From Deinococcus alpinitundrae (GTDB lineage Bacteria; Deinococcota; Deinococci; Deinococcales; Deinococcaceae): a DNA stretch of 64,000 bases. The stretch lies in the NCBI RefSeq assembly GCF_009982895.1, contig NZ_WXZL01000001.1:1-64000 (forward strand). Direction: 5' to 3'. Below, piece after piece: positions 1-8,103 of this stretch. A program made the translations under genes and the position numbers. The notes beneath the pieces were generated by a model. The model saw nothing but the letters and a program-made list of their open reading frames with translations, was not told where the DNA came from and made no database searches. Numbering within the stretch: position 1 is the stretch's first letter; each line of letters starts with the position of its first letter.

Positions 1-366
1 AGCAGCAGTGAAGTTGATAAGTTTGCCTTTGCTAGTTCTCGCAATGGCTTTGAAGTCTCGAAAGACTTCCTTTTGCTCCGGGCGGCTAAAGCCCTCGGCG
101 GTTTCACAAGTCTGGAGTCTTTTCGGGGGAAAAGACCGCTTGTATTGCCCTGTCAGGCAACCCTGCTCTCTCACTCTCTCGCTTGTCATGCTTCCCGCTT
201 CCTTCGAAGCTCAGAAACAATACAGTCCACTTCCGGATCTGTCAACCCTGAGCGAAGGCACATTCGGTGCGAAGTCGCTGGAGAGCGTTCAGCCGCCCAA
301 AAGTCGAGGAAATCAGTGTGACGAAACACGGTCTGGAACTGCTTGGCAGCCTCTAGACTGACCAGT
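1..366. other. Noncoding leader region with two hairpins
   Basis: No convincing gene is seen here; short reading frames look random and base composition is less GC-rich than the rest. Two perfect inverted repeats are visible: GAAGTCT/AGACTTC at 52..69 around a CGAA tetraloop, followed by CTTTTGCT, and GTCTTTTC/GAAAAGAC at 117..136 around GGGG. The first could be the terminator of a gene lying left of the window; the second may belong to a small RNA or a second terminator. The stretch ends with the promoter of the helicase gene. Confidence 0.5.
354..359 (+). promoter_or_regulatory. -10 element of the helicase gene (leaderless type)
   Basis: TAGACT lies 7 bases before the ATG at 367, too close for a Shine-Dalgarno leader, so the mRNA probably begins at or near the start codon. 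The same hexamer and spacing recur at other genes in the window. No good -35 box is seen. Confidence 0.55.
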
Positions 367-2976
367 ATGTCCACGCAGACGCTTCCCGCTTCCTATCTCA
401 ATCTGGAAGCGTTCCTGCGCGACATTCTGGGCGTCAACGCCGCTTTACTGCACGAGGACGACCCCACTCCGGCCCGAACGGTGCGGGCCGCCGAACTGGG
501 CTGGTCGGGCGCGCTGCAACGGGGGTTTGGCTTCGGTGACGTGTTCAGTCACCAGGCTGAAACCTACCGCCGACTCAAGGCGGGCGAGCACGTCATCGTG
601 ACGACGCCGACCGCCAGCGGCAAGACCGGGGCCTTTTTTCCGGCGGTGTTCGAGGCGCTGGAGCAGGACCGGCAGGCCACCGCGCTGTTCATGTATCCGC
701 TGGTGGCGCTCGGGCAGGATCAGCGCGAGAAACTGCTGGCCTTTAAGGAGCGCGGTGGCTACGATTGGGGGGTGGCCTCGTTTCAGGGAAATGCGCAGCC
801 GGGGCAGGTGCTGACGCCGGACGTGCGGATGGTGACGGCCACCCCCGACAAGCTGCACTGGAGCCTGACGCATCCGCGCATGCGGGCCTTTCTGAGTACC
901 CTCAGATTCATCGTGCTCGACGAGGCGCACAGCTACCGTGGGGGGTTTGGCAGCGAGGTCGCCGGGATGCTGCGGCGGCTGCTCAATCTGTCACGGGCGC
1001 TGGGTGGCAACCCGCAGGTGGTGCTGAGTACCGCTACCATCGGGAACCCGGCCCAGTTTGCCCGCGAGCTGAGTGGGGTCGGCGTGACTGAGGTGAGCGA
1101 CTCCGGCGCGGCGCGGCCCGGCAAGCGCTATTACCTGGCCGACCACAGAGGCCAGCCGAGGCGCTTCTGGGACGCGGTGATGTCGTCGGCGATCAACCGC
1201 GATCTGAAGGTGCTGGCGTTTTTCCGGGGGCGCTCGCGGGCCGCGCGGCTCTACGGCACGTACCGGGCGCATCCCCTTTATCACAAGCACGCCCACCTCT
1301 ACATGGCCGGAACCAGTGACCGCGAGGGCCGCCTGAGCGAGTTTCGCCGCACCAAGAGCGGGGTGATGTTCGCCACCAACGCGCTGGAAGCTGGAGTAGA
1401 CATCGGCGACCTGGAAATCGTGATTGTAGACGGCTACCCCGGCTCGCGGATGGCCTTCCGGCAGATGGCGGGCCGGGCCGGGCGGGTGGCTCCGGGACTG
1501 GTGCTGTACCTGCCCTCGCTCGACGACCGGGGCGTGCCGCTGGCAGTGGACGCTTTTTACAGCAATCAGGGCAACTTCAAAGAGTTGCTGACCGGGCAGA
1601 TCGAGAAGGCGGTGGTGGAGGCCAGCAATCCCTACCTCGCGCCGCGCCATAGGGAGCGCGAGCAGGAAGAACTGTATCTGGCGGGCCTGGGCGACTTCGC
1701 GCCGACCAGCCGCTATTGGAATCTGCGCGGCGAGGGCAGCGCCAAATTCGTGGTGATCGAGGAAGGTGAGTGGGACCGGCACGGCTCCAAAGCCCTGACT
1801 GCGCCATTGGAAAGCCCCAGCCACCACTACGCCCTCATCGAGAAGCACGAGGAAGCGGTGTTCATGCTCGACGGGCAGGGCTACAAGGTCAAGCGCTGGC
1901 TGCCCACCTCGGAGGCCACTGCCATCCTGGTGGAGAAGTACGACAACCAGCACACCTTCACACGCGGGCTGCACGCCACGCTGGTGACGCCGCGCGAGAT
2001 GAGCGCTTGGCAGACGCGCGGCGCGCTGGCCTACCGCTTCGGCACGGTGACGATTCAGCGCCAGTACAGCGGCTATCAGATGATGCGGGAGGTCTTCGAG
2101 CGGGCCTGCAGCGGCTGTGACCGCGAGCCGGGCCTCAGTGAGCGCACCTGCCGCCACTGCGGAGGCCGCATTCAGGACCGGATGCAGGCCAACAAGCTCA
2201 GCGAGCACCTCTACGAGACGCCCACCCAGACAGTGCCGTTTCAGACCAATGCCATCGAACTGGGCATCGACGCCCGCGCCACCGAACAGCCCTCGGCGGT
2301 GGCCCACACCCTCAAGCACCTGCTGCAAAAGCTGATTCCCGAGCGGGTGGCCTGCGACGAGGGTGATCTGGCCGGGGTGTTTCGGGAGAACAACGACAAC
2401 TACTTCTTCTTGTACGACGACTGGCGCGGTGGGCTGGGCGTGGCGCGGCGGGCCTACGAACAGCTTGATGACCTGCTGCACCGGGCGCTGGAGCTGTGCC
2501 GCAAGCCGTGCTGCCAGAAGGGCTGCTTCGAGTGCATCGCGGTGAGCCGCTGCTTCTCGCCGTTTCTGGCCAGCGGGGAGCGCCGTCCCACCGACAAGGC
2601 GGCCACCCGCCTCTACCTGGAGACGCTGCTGAACGTGCCGCCGCTGGCCGAGGGCGAGTTCGAGCCCGAGCAGGTGGCGGTCCCGGTGCTGGCCGAGGGC
2701 GGCTCCTCCTGGGCCGCCCAGGCCAGAGAGCTGCTCGATTTGCACGGGCTGTCGTTGCCGGAAGTCAGCGCCCGGCTCGTCATTCCCAGCCGCGACATTC
2801 AGCGCGCCGTCGCCAAGACCAAACCGCTGCGGCTGCGGCACGCCAAGTTCGGCGACGGGGTGTTCATTCAGGGCTTTCACCAAGGCGACAGGCGCGAGGT
2901 GCTGGTCTACTTTCCCGGCGTGGGGCAAAAGCGGCTAATTCTGAAATACGCCGGGCTGACGGTGCTAGACCATTGA
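367..2976 (+). CDS. DEAD/DEAH-box helicase with DUF1998 domain, MrfA/YprA-like
   Basis: An 869-residue superfamily 2 helicase resembling MrfA (YprA) of Bacillus, which acts in repair of mitomycin-type DNA damage together with an exonuclease. Visible motifs are Walker A TTPTASGKT (79-87), DEAH (185-188), STAT (221-224) and the motif VI region QMAGRAGR (about 366-373). A Cys-x2-Cys pair occurs twice near residues 581-598 and a Cys-rich block near 711-730, the latter being the DUF1998 metal-binding signature. The start at 367 is chosen because TAGACT sits 7 bases upstream; an in-frame TTG at 343 is less likely. It is monocistronic, with dnaB about 250 bases downstream behind its own promoter. 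The family call is firm; the repair role is inferred from the family. Confidence 0.85.
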   Translation: MSTQTLPASYLNLEAFLRDILGVNAALLHEDDPTPARTVRAAELGWSGALQRGFGFGDVFSHQAETYRRLKAGEHVIVTTPTASGKTGAFFPAVFEALEQDRQATALFMYPLVALGQDQREKLLAFKERGGYDWGVASFQGNAQPGQVLTPDVRMVTATPDKLHWSLTHPRMRAFLSTLRFIVLDEAHSYRGGFGSEVAGMLRRLLNLSRALGGNPQVVLSTATIGNPAQFARELSGVGVTEVSDSGAARPGKRYYLADHRGQPRRFWDAVMSSAINRDLKVLAFFRGRSRAARLYGTYRAHPLYHKHAHLYMAGTSDREGRLSEFRRTKSGVMFATNALEAGVDIGDLEIVIVDGYPGSRMAFRQMAGRAGRVAPGLVLYLPSLDDRGVPLAVDAFYSNQGNFKELLTGQIEKAVVEASNPYLAPRHREREQEELYLAGLGDFAPTSRYWNLRGEGSAKFVVIEEGEWDRHGSKALTAPLESPSHHYALIEKHEEAVFMLDGQGYKVKRWLPTSEATAILVEKYDNQHTFTRGLHATLVTPREMSAWQTRGALAYRFGTVTIQRQYSGYQMMREVFERACSGCDREPGLSERTCRHCGGRIQDRMQANKLSEHLYETPTQTVPFQTNAIELGIDARATEQPSAVAHTLKHLLQKLIPERVACDEGDLAGVFRENNDNYFFLYDDWRGGLGVARRAYEQLDDLLHRALELCRKPCCQKGCFECIAVSRCFSPFLASGERRPTDKAATRLYLETLLNVPPLAEGEFEPEQVAVPVLAEGGSSWAAQARELLDLHGLSLPEVSARLVIPSRDIQRAVAKTKPLRLRHAKFGDGVFIQGFHQGDRREVLVYFPGVGQKRLILKYAGLTVLDH

Positions 2977-3034
2977 CCGGTCGGATGACAGCACTCGGTG
3001 ACTGAGGGGCAGGCTTCGGCCATCGGCACTTCCT

Positions 3035-3064
3035 CGGACTGCCGCACCGGACTTTTGCTATGAT
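3035..3064 (+). promoter_or_regulatory. Promoter of dnaB, extended -10
   Basis: TATGAT at 3059..3064 is preceded by TG plus one base (extended -10), with CGGACT 18 bases further upstream as a possible -35. This would give dnaB an untranslated leader of about 150 bases, unlike the leaderless genes around it. A small hairpin GGGAC/GTCCC lies at 3107..3122 in that leader. Confidence 0.5.
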
Positions 3065-3223
3065 CGCTCTCAGGTCAGGCTCGGAAAGCTGTTTGCCCTG
3101 CCAGACGGGACTTCTTCGTCCCACATTCCAACTATTCCCGCCCACACGTCGCCCGCGTTTTCCTGGCGCTCCGTGCGGGCGCGTGCCTGCCCTGCTCACC
3201 GGGGGCCAGGCAAAAAGGCTTTC

Positions 3224-4570
3224 ATGGAACTGACTCCCCGCGTGCCGCCGCACAACAACGACGCCGAAATCAGCGTGCTGGGCAGTATTTTGCTCGAAAA
3301 CGACGTGCTGATTCAGATTTCCGACACCCTTTCACCCGAGATGTTTTACCGGGAAGGCCACCGCAAGATCTTCGCCGCCATGCGCAATTTGCAGGAGCGC
3401 AGCGAGCCGGTAGACCTGGTCACGCTGAGTGACGAGCTGACCAAACGCGGCACCCTCGACGACGTGGGCGGCCTGACTTACCTGATCGGACTGTCGGACC
3501 AGGTGCCGACCTCAGCCTACGCCGAGCACTACGCCCGGCTGGTGCAGGAAAAGCACACCCTGCGCCAGCTGATCTCGGCCAGCGCCCAGGCCATGAAGCT
3601 GGCCTACGACGGGCAGTTGCCGCTCGAAGATCTGCTCGACAAGGCCGAGAAGATGATCTTCGAGGTGGCCGAGCAGAAGAAAAAGGGCGAGCAGTACCAG
3701 GCCATGAGTGAAGTGGTGCAAGACACTTTCGAGTACATCACGTTGCTGCACAGCAACAAGGGGATCCCCGACGGCGTGGCCAGCGGATTTCGTGACCTCG
3801 ACGAGCAGATCTCAGGCTTGCAGAAGGGCAGTTTGAACGTGCTGGCGGCCAGACCGAGCATGGGGAAAACCGCCTTCGCGCTCTCGATCGCCCAGAATGT
3901 CGCCCTCAGGGGCGAGAAAACCGTGGCCGTCTTCAGCCTGGAAATGCCCAGCGTGCAGCTCGCGCTCAGAATGCTGTGCTCGGAAGCGCGGGTCGACATG
4001 AACCGCATTCGCAGCGGGCAGCTCAACGAGCGCGACTTCGAGCGGCTGGCTCACGCCGCCGGGCGGCTGGCCGAGGCCCCCATGATTATCGACGACGAGC
4101 CCGACCTGACCGTCAATGCCCTCAGAAGCAAGTTGCGGCGCATCCAGGCCCAGCACGGCAATCTGGGGCTGGTCATCATCGATTATTTGCAACTGATGTC
4201 GGGCAACAAGAGTGGTGGCGGCGGCAACGAGAACCGCCAGCAGGAGATCAGCCTCATCTCACGCAGCCTCAAGAGCATCGCCCGCGAGCTGGAAGTACCG
4301 GTGATGGTGCTCTCGCAGCTCTCGCGCGCCGTGGAGCAGCGGCCCAACCACCGGCCGATGCTCTCGGACCTGAGAGAATCGGGCGCGATTGAGCAGGACG
4401 CCGACATCGTGATGTTCATTTACCGAGACGAGTACTACAACAAGGAAACCGACCAGCAGGGCATCGCTGAGATCATCATCGGCAAGCAGCGCAACGGCCC
4501 GGTCGGCACCGTCAAGTTGCAATTTCACAGCGCCCACGTGCGCTTCAACGACCTGGCAGGAGAAAACTGA
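3224..4570 (+). CDS. dnaB: Replicative DNA helicase DnaB
   Basis: A 448-residue protein of normal length for DnaB, the hexameric 5'-3' helicase that opens the replication fork and interacts with primase. The N-terminal domain begins VPPHNNDAEISVLGSIL, typical of the family. The RecA-like domain carries Walker A RPSMGKT (about 210-216), the Walker B region VIIDYLQLM, and the downstream LSDLRESGAIEQDAD segment. No intein is present. The start at 3224 (MELTPRVPP) matches the family; an in-frame extension upstream has no conserved sequence. Its TGA shares one base with the ATG of the following Nudix gene, so the two are translationally coupled. Confidence 0.95.
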   Translation: MELTPRVPPHNNDAEISVLGSILLENDVLIQISDTLSPEMFYREGHRKIFAAMRNLQERSEPVDLVTLSDELTKRGTLDDVGGLTYLIGLSDQVPTSAYAEHYARLVQEKHTLRQLISASAQAMKLAYDGQLPLEDLLDKAEKMIFEVAEQKKKGEQYQAMSEVVQDTFEYITLLHSNKGIPDGVASGFRDLDEQISGLQKGSLNVLAARPSMGKTAFALSIAQNVALRGEKTVAVFSLEMPSVQLALRMLCSEARVDMNRIRSGQLNERDFERLAHAAGRLAEAPMIIDDEPDLTVNALRSKLRRIQAQHGNLGLVIIDYLQLMSGNKSGGGGNENRQQEISLISRSLKSIARELEVPVMVLSQLSRAVEQRPNHRPMLSDLRESGAIEQDADIVMFIYRDEYYNKETDQQGIAEIIIGKQRNGPVGTVKLQFHSAHVRFNDLAGEN

Positions 4571-5412
4571 TGCCCGCAGACCCCAAGGGCCGAGTTCCCA
4601 CCGCCCGCATGCCCAGCACTGCCCAGTCCCAGGCCGGCCAGAACCAGACGACCCCGCCGCAAGCCGCTGTGCCGCAAGCCGCTGCTCAGGCTGCAACGAC
4701 CCGCTCCGGCGACCAGCCGAACAGCCGGGGGCGGGGCCGGGGCCGGGGCCGCAACAACCGGCGCAGAAGCGAGGGCAGCAAAAGCGAGGTGACGCCGCCC
4801 GTGACCGCGCCGCCCTCGCGGGGCCGCAACAAGCGCCCGCTGGCCGAGCCGCGCATCGGGGTGGGCTGCATCGTCATGCGCGGTGACGAGGTGCTGATCG
4901 TGCGCGAGCGGGGCCGCTGGAGCCTGCCCAAAGGCGGGCTGGAAGTCGGCGAGCTGCTTCAGGAGGGAGCGCGGCGCGAAACCTACGAGGAAACCGGACT
5001 CATCGTGGAGCTGCGCGAGCTGGCCTTTCTGGTGGAGTTTCAGGCCGAGACCTGGGGCCACCACCTGCAATTTTTCTACGTGGGCCGTGAGGTGGGCGGC
5101 ACACTGGGGCCGCGCGACCCGGACCGGGACGTGCAGGAAGCCAAGTTCGTCTCGGTGCGTCACCTGCGTGAATACCTGCGTTTTCGCCCACGCCTGGTGG
5201 CTCTGGAGACCTGGCTGCGCGACCGGCGGCCCAAGCACTTCGTCTTCGACCTCGACAAGGAACCGGCCATGCTCAGAAAGCGCAGCCGGGTGGAGGGTCC
5301 GGCCACGCCTGCCCGGCGGGGAGCCACCAGCAAGGCGCAGGCCGCGCCCGCCCCTGATCTGGAGCGCCTGACCTTCGAGGCCGACTTCGAAGCGGAAGAC
5401 GAGTTGCCATGA
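4570..5412 (+). CDS. Nudix hydrolase with Arg-Gly-rich N-terminal tail
   Basis: A 280-residue protein with one Nudix domain; the Nudix box (about 122-144) has GGLEVGE, then RETYEETGL, containing the Gly, Glu, Arg-Glu and Glu-Glu metal-binding pattern. Substrate cannot be deduced. The first 90 residues are low complexity, rich in Ala/Gln then with an alternating Arg-Gly run (about 51-66) followed by basic residues, probably disordered and able to bind nucleic acid. A C-terminal tail of about 60 residues is rich in Ala and acidic residues. It overlaps dnaB by one base and its stop is inside the next gene's possible upstream start, which suggests a job in nucleotide-pool cleaning at replication. 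That role is inference. Confidence 0.85.
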   Translation: MPADPKGRVPTARMPSTAQSQAGQNQTTPPQAAVPQAAAQAATTRSGDQPNSRGRGRGRGRNNRRRSEGSKSEVTPPVTAPPSRGRNKRPLAEPRIGVGCIVMRGDEVLIVRERGRWSLPKGGLEVGELLQEGARRETYEETGLIVELRELAFLVEFQAETWGHHLQFFYVGREVGGTLGPRDPDRDVQEAKFVSVRHLREYLRFRPRLVALETWLRDRRPKHFVFDLDKEPAMLRKRSRVEGPATPARRGATSKAQAAPAPDLERLTFEADFEAEDELP

Positions 5413-5456
5413 GCGCCGCCGACGCCGCGCCGCGCCGGGTGAGCTACTCTGAAGGC

Positions 5457-6158
5457 GTGAACACCCAACGCCTCGCGGGCCAGGTGATCGCCGTGACCAG
5501 CGGCGACCAGGGCTACGGCCGGGCCATCAGCAGCGCACTGGCCCGGGCCGGAGCCAGCCTGGTGCTGATCGGCAGCAACCCTGAGACGCTCTCGGCGCAC
5601 GCCAGCCAGATCGAGCACGCGGGCGGCACGGCCATTCCGCTCAAGGCCGACGTGGGCGTGACGCTCGACTGGCTCAGCGCCCAGAGCCGGATGCTAGAGA
5701 TTTTCGGGGTGCTGCACGGCATCGTGCACCTGGCCGACAAGCGGGCGCATGCCAACTTCACCATGCTCAGCGAGGGCGAGTGGATGGACCTGTTCAACTG
5801 CAACGTCAAGAGCAGCGTCATGCTGGCCCAGATCATCCAGCGCCGCCTGCCCGGCACCTGGCTGACCCTGGTGGGGCCGCACCTCGACGAACTGGGCCTG
5901 CAAGCCTACCCCCAGCGCGGCGCACTGCGCGGGCTGGTCGAGCGCGCCGAGGCCGAGGAACTGCGGCTCAATATGGTGCTGCCCAGCCGCGCCAGCAGCA
6001 GCGAGGCCAAGGCCGACGCGCCGCTCTCGGAGGCGGTGTTGACGCTGGCCCTACCGGAGTTGCACCACCTGCGCGGCAACATCATCGAGGTGCCGCTGCC
6101 GCCCGCGCCCAAATACCGCGATCAACAGTACCGCGAGAATCTGGTGCGCAGCTCTTGA
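5457..6158 (+). CDS. SDR-fold protein lacking the usual catalytic residues
   Basis: A 233-residue Rossmann-fold protein. The cofactor loop reads TSGDQGYG, close to the SDR TGxxxGxG pattern but with Ser for the first Gly. The normal catalytic Ser and Tyr-x3-Lys are not found: the strand that usually ends in Ser reads LTLVGPH and the Tyr region reads YPQRG, with Gly instead of Lys. It may therefore bind nucleotide without classical dehydrogenase activity. GTG at 5457 is preferred because TACTCT at 5445..5450 stands 6 bases before it, the leaderless spacing seen elsewhere; an ATG at 5409 overlapping the Nudix stop is the alternative and would add 16 residues. Its stop overlaps nrdR. Confidence 0.7.
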   Translation: MNTQRLAGQVIAVTSGDQGYGRAISSALARAGASLVLIGSNPETLSAHASQIEHAGGTAIPLKADVGVTLDWLSAQSRMLEIFGVLHGIVHLADKRAHANFTMLSEGEWMDLFNCNVKSSVMLAQIIQRRLPGTWLTLVGPHLDELGLQAYPQRGALRGLVERAEAEELRLNMVLPSRASSSEAKADAPLSEAVLTLALPELHHLRGNIIEVPLPPAPKYRDQQYRENLVRSS

Positions 6159-6601
6159 AGTGCCCCTACTGCGGCGCGGCCGACAGTAAAGTGGTCAACT
6201 CGCGCTCCGGAGACGAGGGCGCGGCCATTCGCCGCCGCCGCGAGTGCCTGAACTGCGCGCGGCGTTTCACGACCTACGAGCGCGCCCAGCTCGAACCGCT
6301 GATGGTCGTCAAGCGCGGCGGACTGCGCCAGGCCTTCAACCCCGACAAACTGCTGCGCGGCCTCGCGCTGGCCAGCGAGAAGCGGCCCATTCCTGAAGCA
6401 ACCCTGCGGGCCTTTGCCTACGGCTTCGAGGACGAGGTCGGCGCGCCGGAAATCGAGAGCGGCGAGATCGGCAAGCGGGCCATGAACTTTCTACGCCCGC
6501 TCGACGACGTGGCCTACATCCGCTTTGCCAGCGTCTACCGCGAGTTTGATAGCTTAGAGCGCTTCATTGAGGAGATTCAGGGCCTCAAAGGCCAGGAGTG
6601 A
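6155..6601 (+). CDS. nrdR: Transcriptional repressor NrdR
   Basis: A 148-residue NrdR, which senses ATP/dATP and represses ribonucleotide reductase genes. It starts KCPYCG after the initiator, giving the first Cys pair of the zinc ribbon, with the second pair in RECLNCARRF; the ATP-cone follows with KRGGLRQAFNPDKLLRGL. The start is a TTG at 6155 that overlaps the stop of the SDR gene (TTGA); this start is dictated by the family's MKCPYC beginning. Placement behind dnaB and a Nudix gene fits a unit concerned with DNA precursor supply. No NrdR box pair was identified by eye in this window. Confidence 0.92.
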   Translation: MKCPYCGAADSKVVNSRSGDEGAAIRRRRECLNCARRFTTYERAQLEPLMVVKRGGLRQAFNPDKLLRGLALASEKRPIPEATLRAFAYGFEDEVGAPEIESGEIGKRAMNFLRPLDDVAYIRFASVYREFDSLERFIEEIQGLKGQE

Positions 6602-6634
6602 AGCGCCCGGTGATGGACAGACCGGTAGAGCGTT

Positions 6635-7243
6635 TCACATCCGCTCCCTGACGCCTTCCGCCACCTCCAGCCTGGCCCGGATCGGGGTCGCCTTCTGCGG
6701 ATGCCGCCCCACCACCCCTGCGTAGATGGCCCGGATCTGCTGATAATCGGCCTCAAAGTCGCCGCTGGGGGTCAGGTAGCCGAGCACGCCCACCCGCCTG
6801 CGTTTCCAGTCGAAGGCAATCAAGGCCACCGGCACGCCCGCCGCCTGGGCCATGTGGTAAAAGCCACTCTTCCACGCCTCGGCGCGCTCGCGGGTGCCTT
6901 CCGGCGCGAGGCCCAGCACGATCTCCGGTTGCTCGGCAATCATGGTAGCCACCGCGTCCACGAAGTTGCCTCCAGCCCGGCGCCGGTCGACCGACACGCC
7001 GCCCCAGGCCCGCAGCAACGACCCCAGCGGAAAGCGGAAGAGGCTGTGCTTGGCGACAAATTTCAGCGGCGTGCCGGTGGCCCAGGCCCACAGCAGCGCG
7101 GGCAGCAGGTCCCAGTTGCTGGTGTGCGGGTAAGCTGCGCCCACCAGCTTGGGTCCCGGCGCGGGGGGCAGCAGCGCGGTCCAGCCACCGAGGCGCAGGA
7201 GCGCCGCCGCCGCTTTCGAGCGCGGGGTGGCCGGGCGGTTCAT
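6635..7243 (-). CDS. 1-acyl-glycerol-3-phosphate acyltransferase family protein
   Basis: A 202-residue PlsC-type acyltransferase. The catalytic HX4D motif is HTSNWD (40-45) and the glycerophosphate-binding motif is EGTR (115-118), preceded by FVAKHSLFRFP, all in the usual order. Such enzymes transfer an acyl group to lysophosphatidic acid or a related lysolipid at the membrane; the exact acceptor is not clear, and the short length without transmembrane segments suits a soluble or peripheral member. Start at 7243 (MNRPATPRS) is chosen because a TATACT box lies 27 bases upstream; the reading frame stays open further but without conserved sequence. It runs convergent to nrdR and divergent from the 75-residue gene. 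Confidence 0.82.
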   Translation of the reverse strand: MNRPATPRSKAAAALLRLGGWTALLPPAPGPKLVGAAYPHTSNWDLLPALLWAWATGTPLKFVAKHSLFRFPLGSLLRAWGGVSVDRRRAGGNFVDAVATMIAEQPEIVLGLAPEGTRERAEAWKSGFYHMAQAAGVPVALIAFDWKRRRVGVLGYLTPSGDFEADYQQIRAIYAGVVGRHPQKATPIRARLEVAEGVRERM

Positions 7244-7270
7244 CCAGCGGGGAACAGGGGTCACGCGGCG

Positions 7271-7301
7271 AGTATAGGGGCGCCGCCCGGGCACAGGGCA
7301 A
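7271..7301 (-). promoter_or_regulatory. Promoter of the acyltransferase gene
   Basis: On the minus strand TTGCCC (7301..7296) and TATACT (7276..7271) are 19 bases apart, and the gene's ATG follows 27 bases further. This is one of the few genes here with room for a leader. Confidence 0.5.
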
Positions 7302-7327
7302 CCGGACATAGAGCAACCGGGCCGCAT

Positions 7328-7333
7328 TACAAT
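7328..7333 (+). promoter_or_regulatory. -10 element (leaderless type) of the 75-residue gene
   Basis: TACAAT ends 7 bases before the ATG at 7341; no Shine-Dalgarno sequence is present between them. Confidence 0.55.
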
Positions 7334-7340
7334 AGCTTCC

Positions 7341-7568
7341 ATGACTGGTTTTCCTGCGCCTGAACTCGCGGCCCAGCTCGAAGCGCTCGGCGGGCAACTG
7401 GTGTGGCGCATCGGCAAGGACGATGCCAACGACGCCGTGGTGGTGCGGCTTGGCTACGCCTCGGCCACCCCGCGCTTTGCCCACCTGCCCCGGCTGCGCA
7501 GCGCCAGCGACGACGATTTGAGTGATGCCCTGTCGAGCGGCGCGCTGGTGATCGAATGGGTAGATTGA
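7341..7568 (+). CDS. Small conserved-looking protein of unknown function
   Basis: A 75-residue protein, acidic overall, without signal peptide, membrane segment or known motif. It has a run DDDLSDAL near the C-terminus and ends EWVD. The start is supported by the -10 hexamer TACAAT just upstream. It lies divergent from the acyltransferase and 49 bases before the DUF3809 gene, with which it may be co-transcribed. Function is not recognised. Confidence 0.6.
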   Translation: MTGFPAPELAAQLEALGGQLVWRIGKDDANDAVVVRLGYASATPRFAHLPRLRSASDDDLSDALSSGALVIEWVD

Positions 7569-7617
7569 GACGGGTTTCCCTCGCGCCGCTCCCCAGTCCG
7601 TGTTGGCAGGACCGCAC

Positions 7618-8097
7618 TTGATCGTCGAAGCGAGCGAGCTGTTCACGCTGACGGCTCCACCTGATCACGCCGCCGCTCTGGCCTTCCTGCGCGACCCGGC
7701 CCGCTCACTGGCCAGGGTGCGCTTCCTACGTGATGTGCAGGTCGGCGGCGCACAGGTGCGCGGCGTGCTGGCGGTGCAACTACCGATGGTCGGTGAGGTG
7801 ACCCTGCCGTTTTTCAGCGTGCTGGAGAACACCGAAAGTGGCGCGCGCCTCATACCGCAAGGCCTCCAGAACGAGCGGGCCTGGCTGGAAGTGGCGGGCG
7901 AGGGCAAGCTCAGCGGCCCGCTGCTGGAGTTGGAGTACGCGTTCGTGTTCCGCGCCCATCTGAGCATCCCCACCGCCGAGAAGTGGGGCGGCTCGGCCTT
8001 CGAGAAGATGGTGCAGGCGGCGGCCTCGCGGACGATGGCGAGGGTGACACAGGAGTTGCCGAAAGCGCTGGCGGCGGCACTGGCCGAGGTGAGCTGA
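7618..8097 (+). CDS. DUF3809 family protein
   Basis: A 159-residue cytosolic protein that resembles the DUF3809 family, described from Deinococcus. It shows alternating beta-strand-like segments (VRFLRDVQVGGAQVRGVLAV, VTLPFFSVLE) and a C-terminal amphipathic helix, a layout like lipid- or ligand-binding folds such as SRPBCC, but no active-site motif. The start is taken as TTG at 7618 because AGGA lies 7 bases upstream; GTG at 7600 in the same frame is possible. It ends six bases before the convergent double-Nudix gene. Confidence 0.65.
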   Translation: MIVEASELFTLTAPPDHAAALAFLRDPARSLARVRFLRDVQVGGAQVRGVLAVQLPMVGEVTLPFFSVLENTESGARLIPQGLQNERAWLEVAGEGKLSGPLLELEYAFVFRAHLSIPTAEKWGGSAFEKMVQAAASRTMARVTQELPKALAAALAEVS

Positions 8098-8103
8098 CTC
8101 CGG

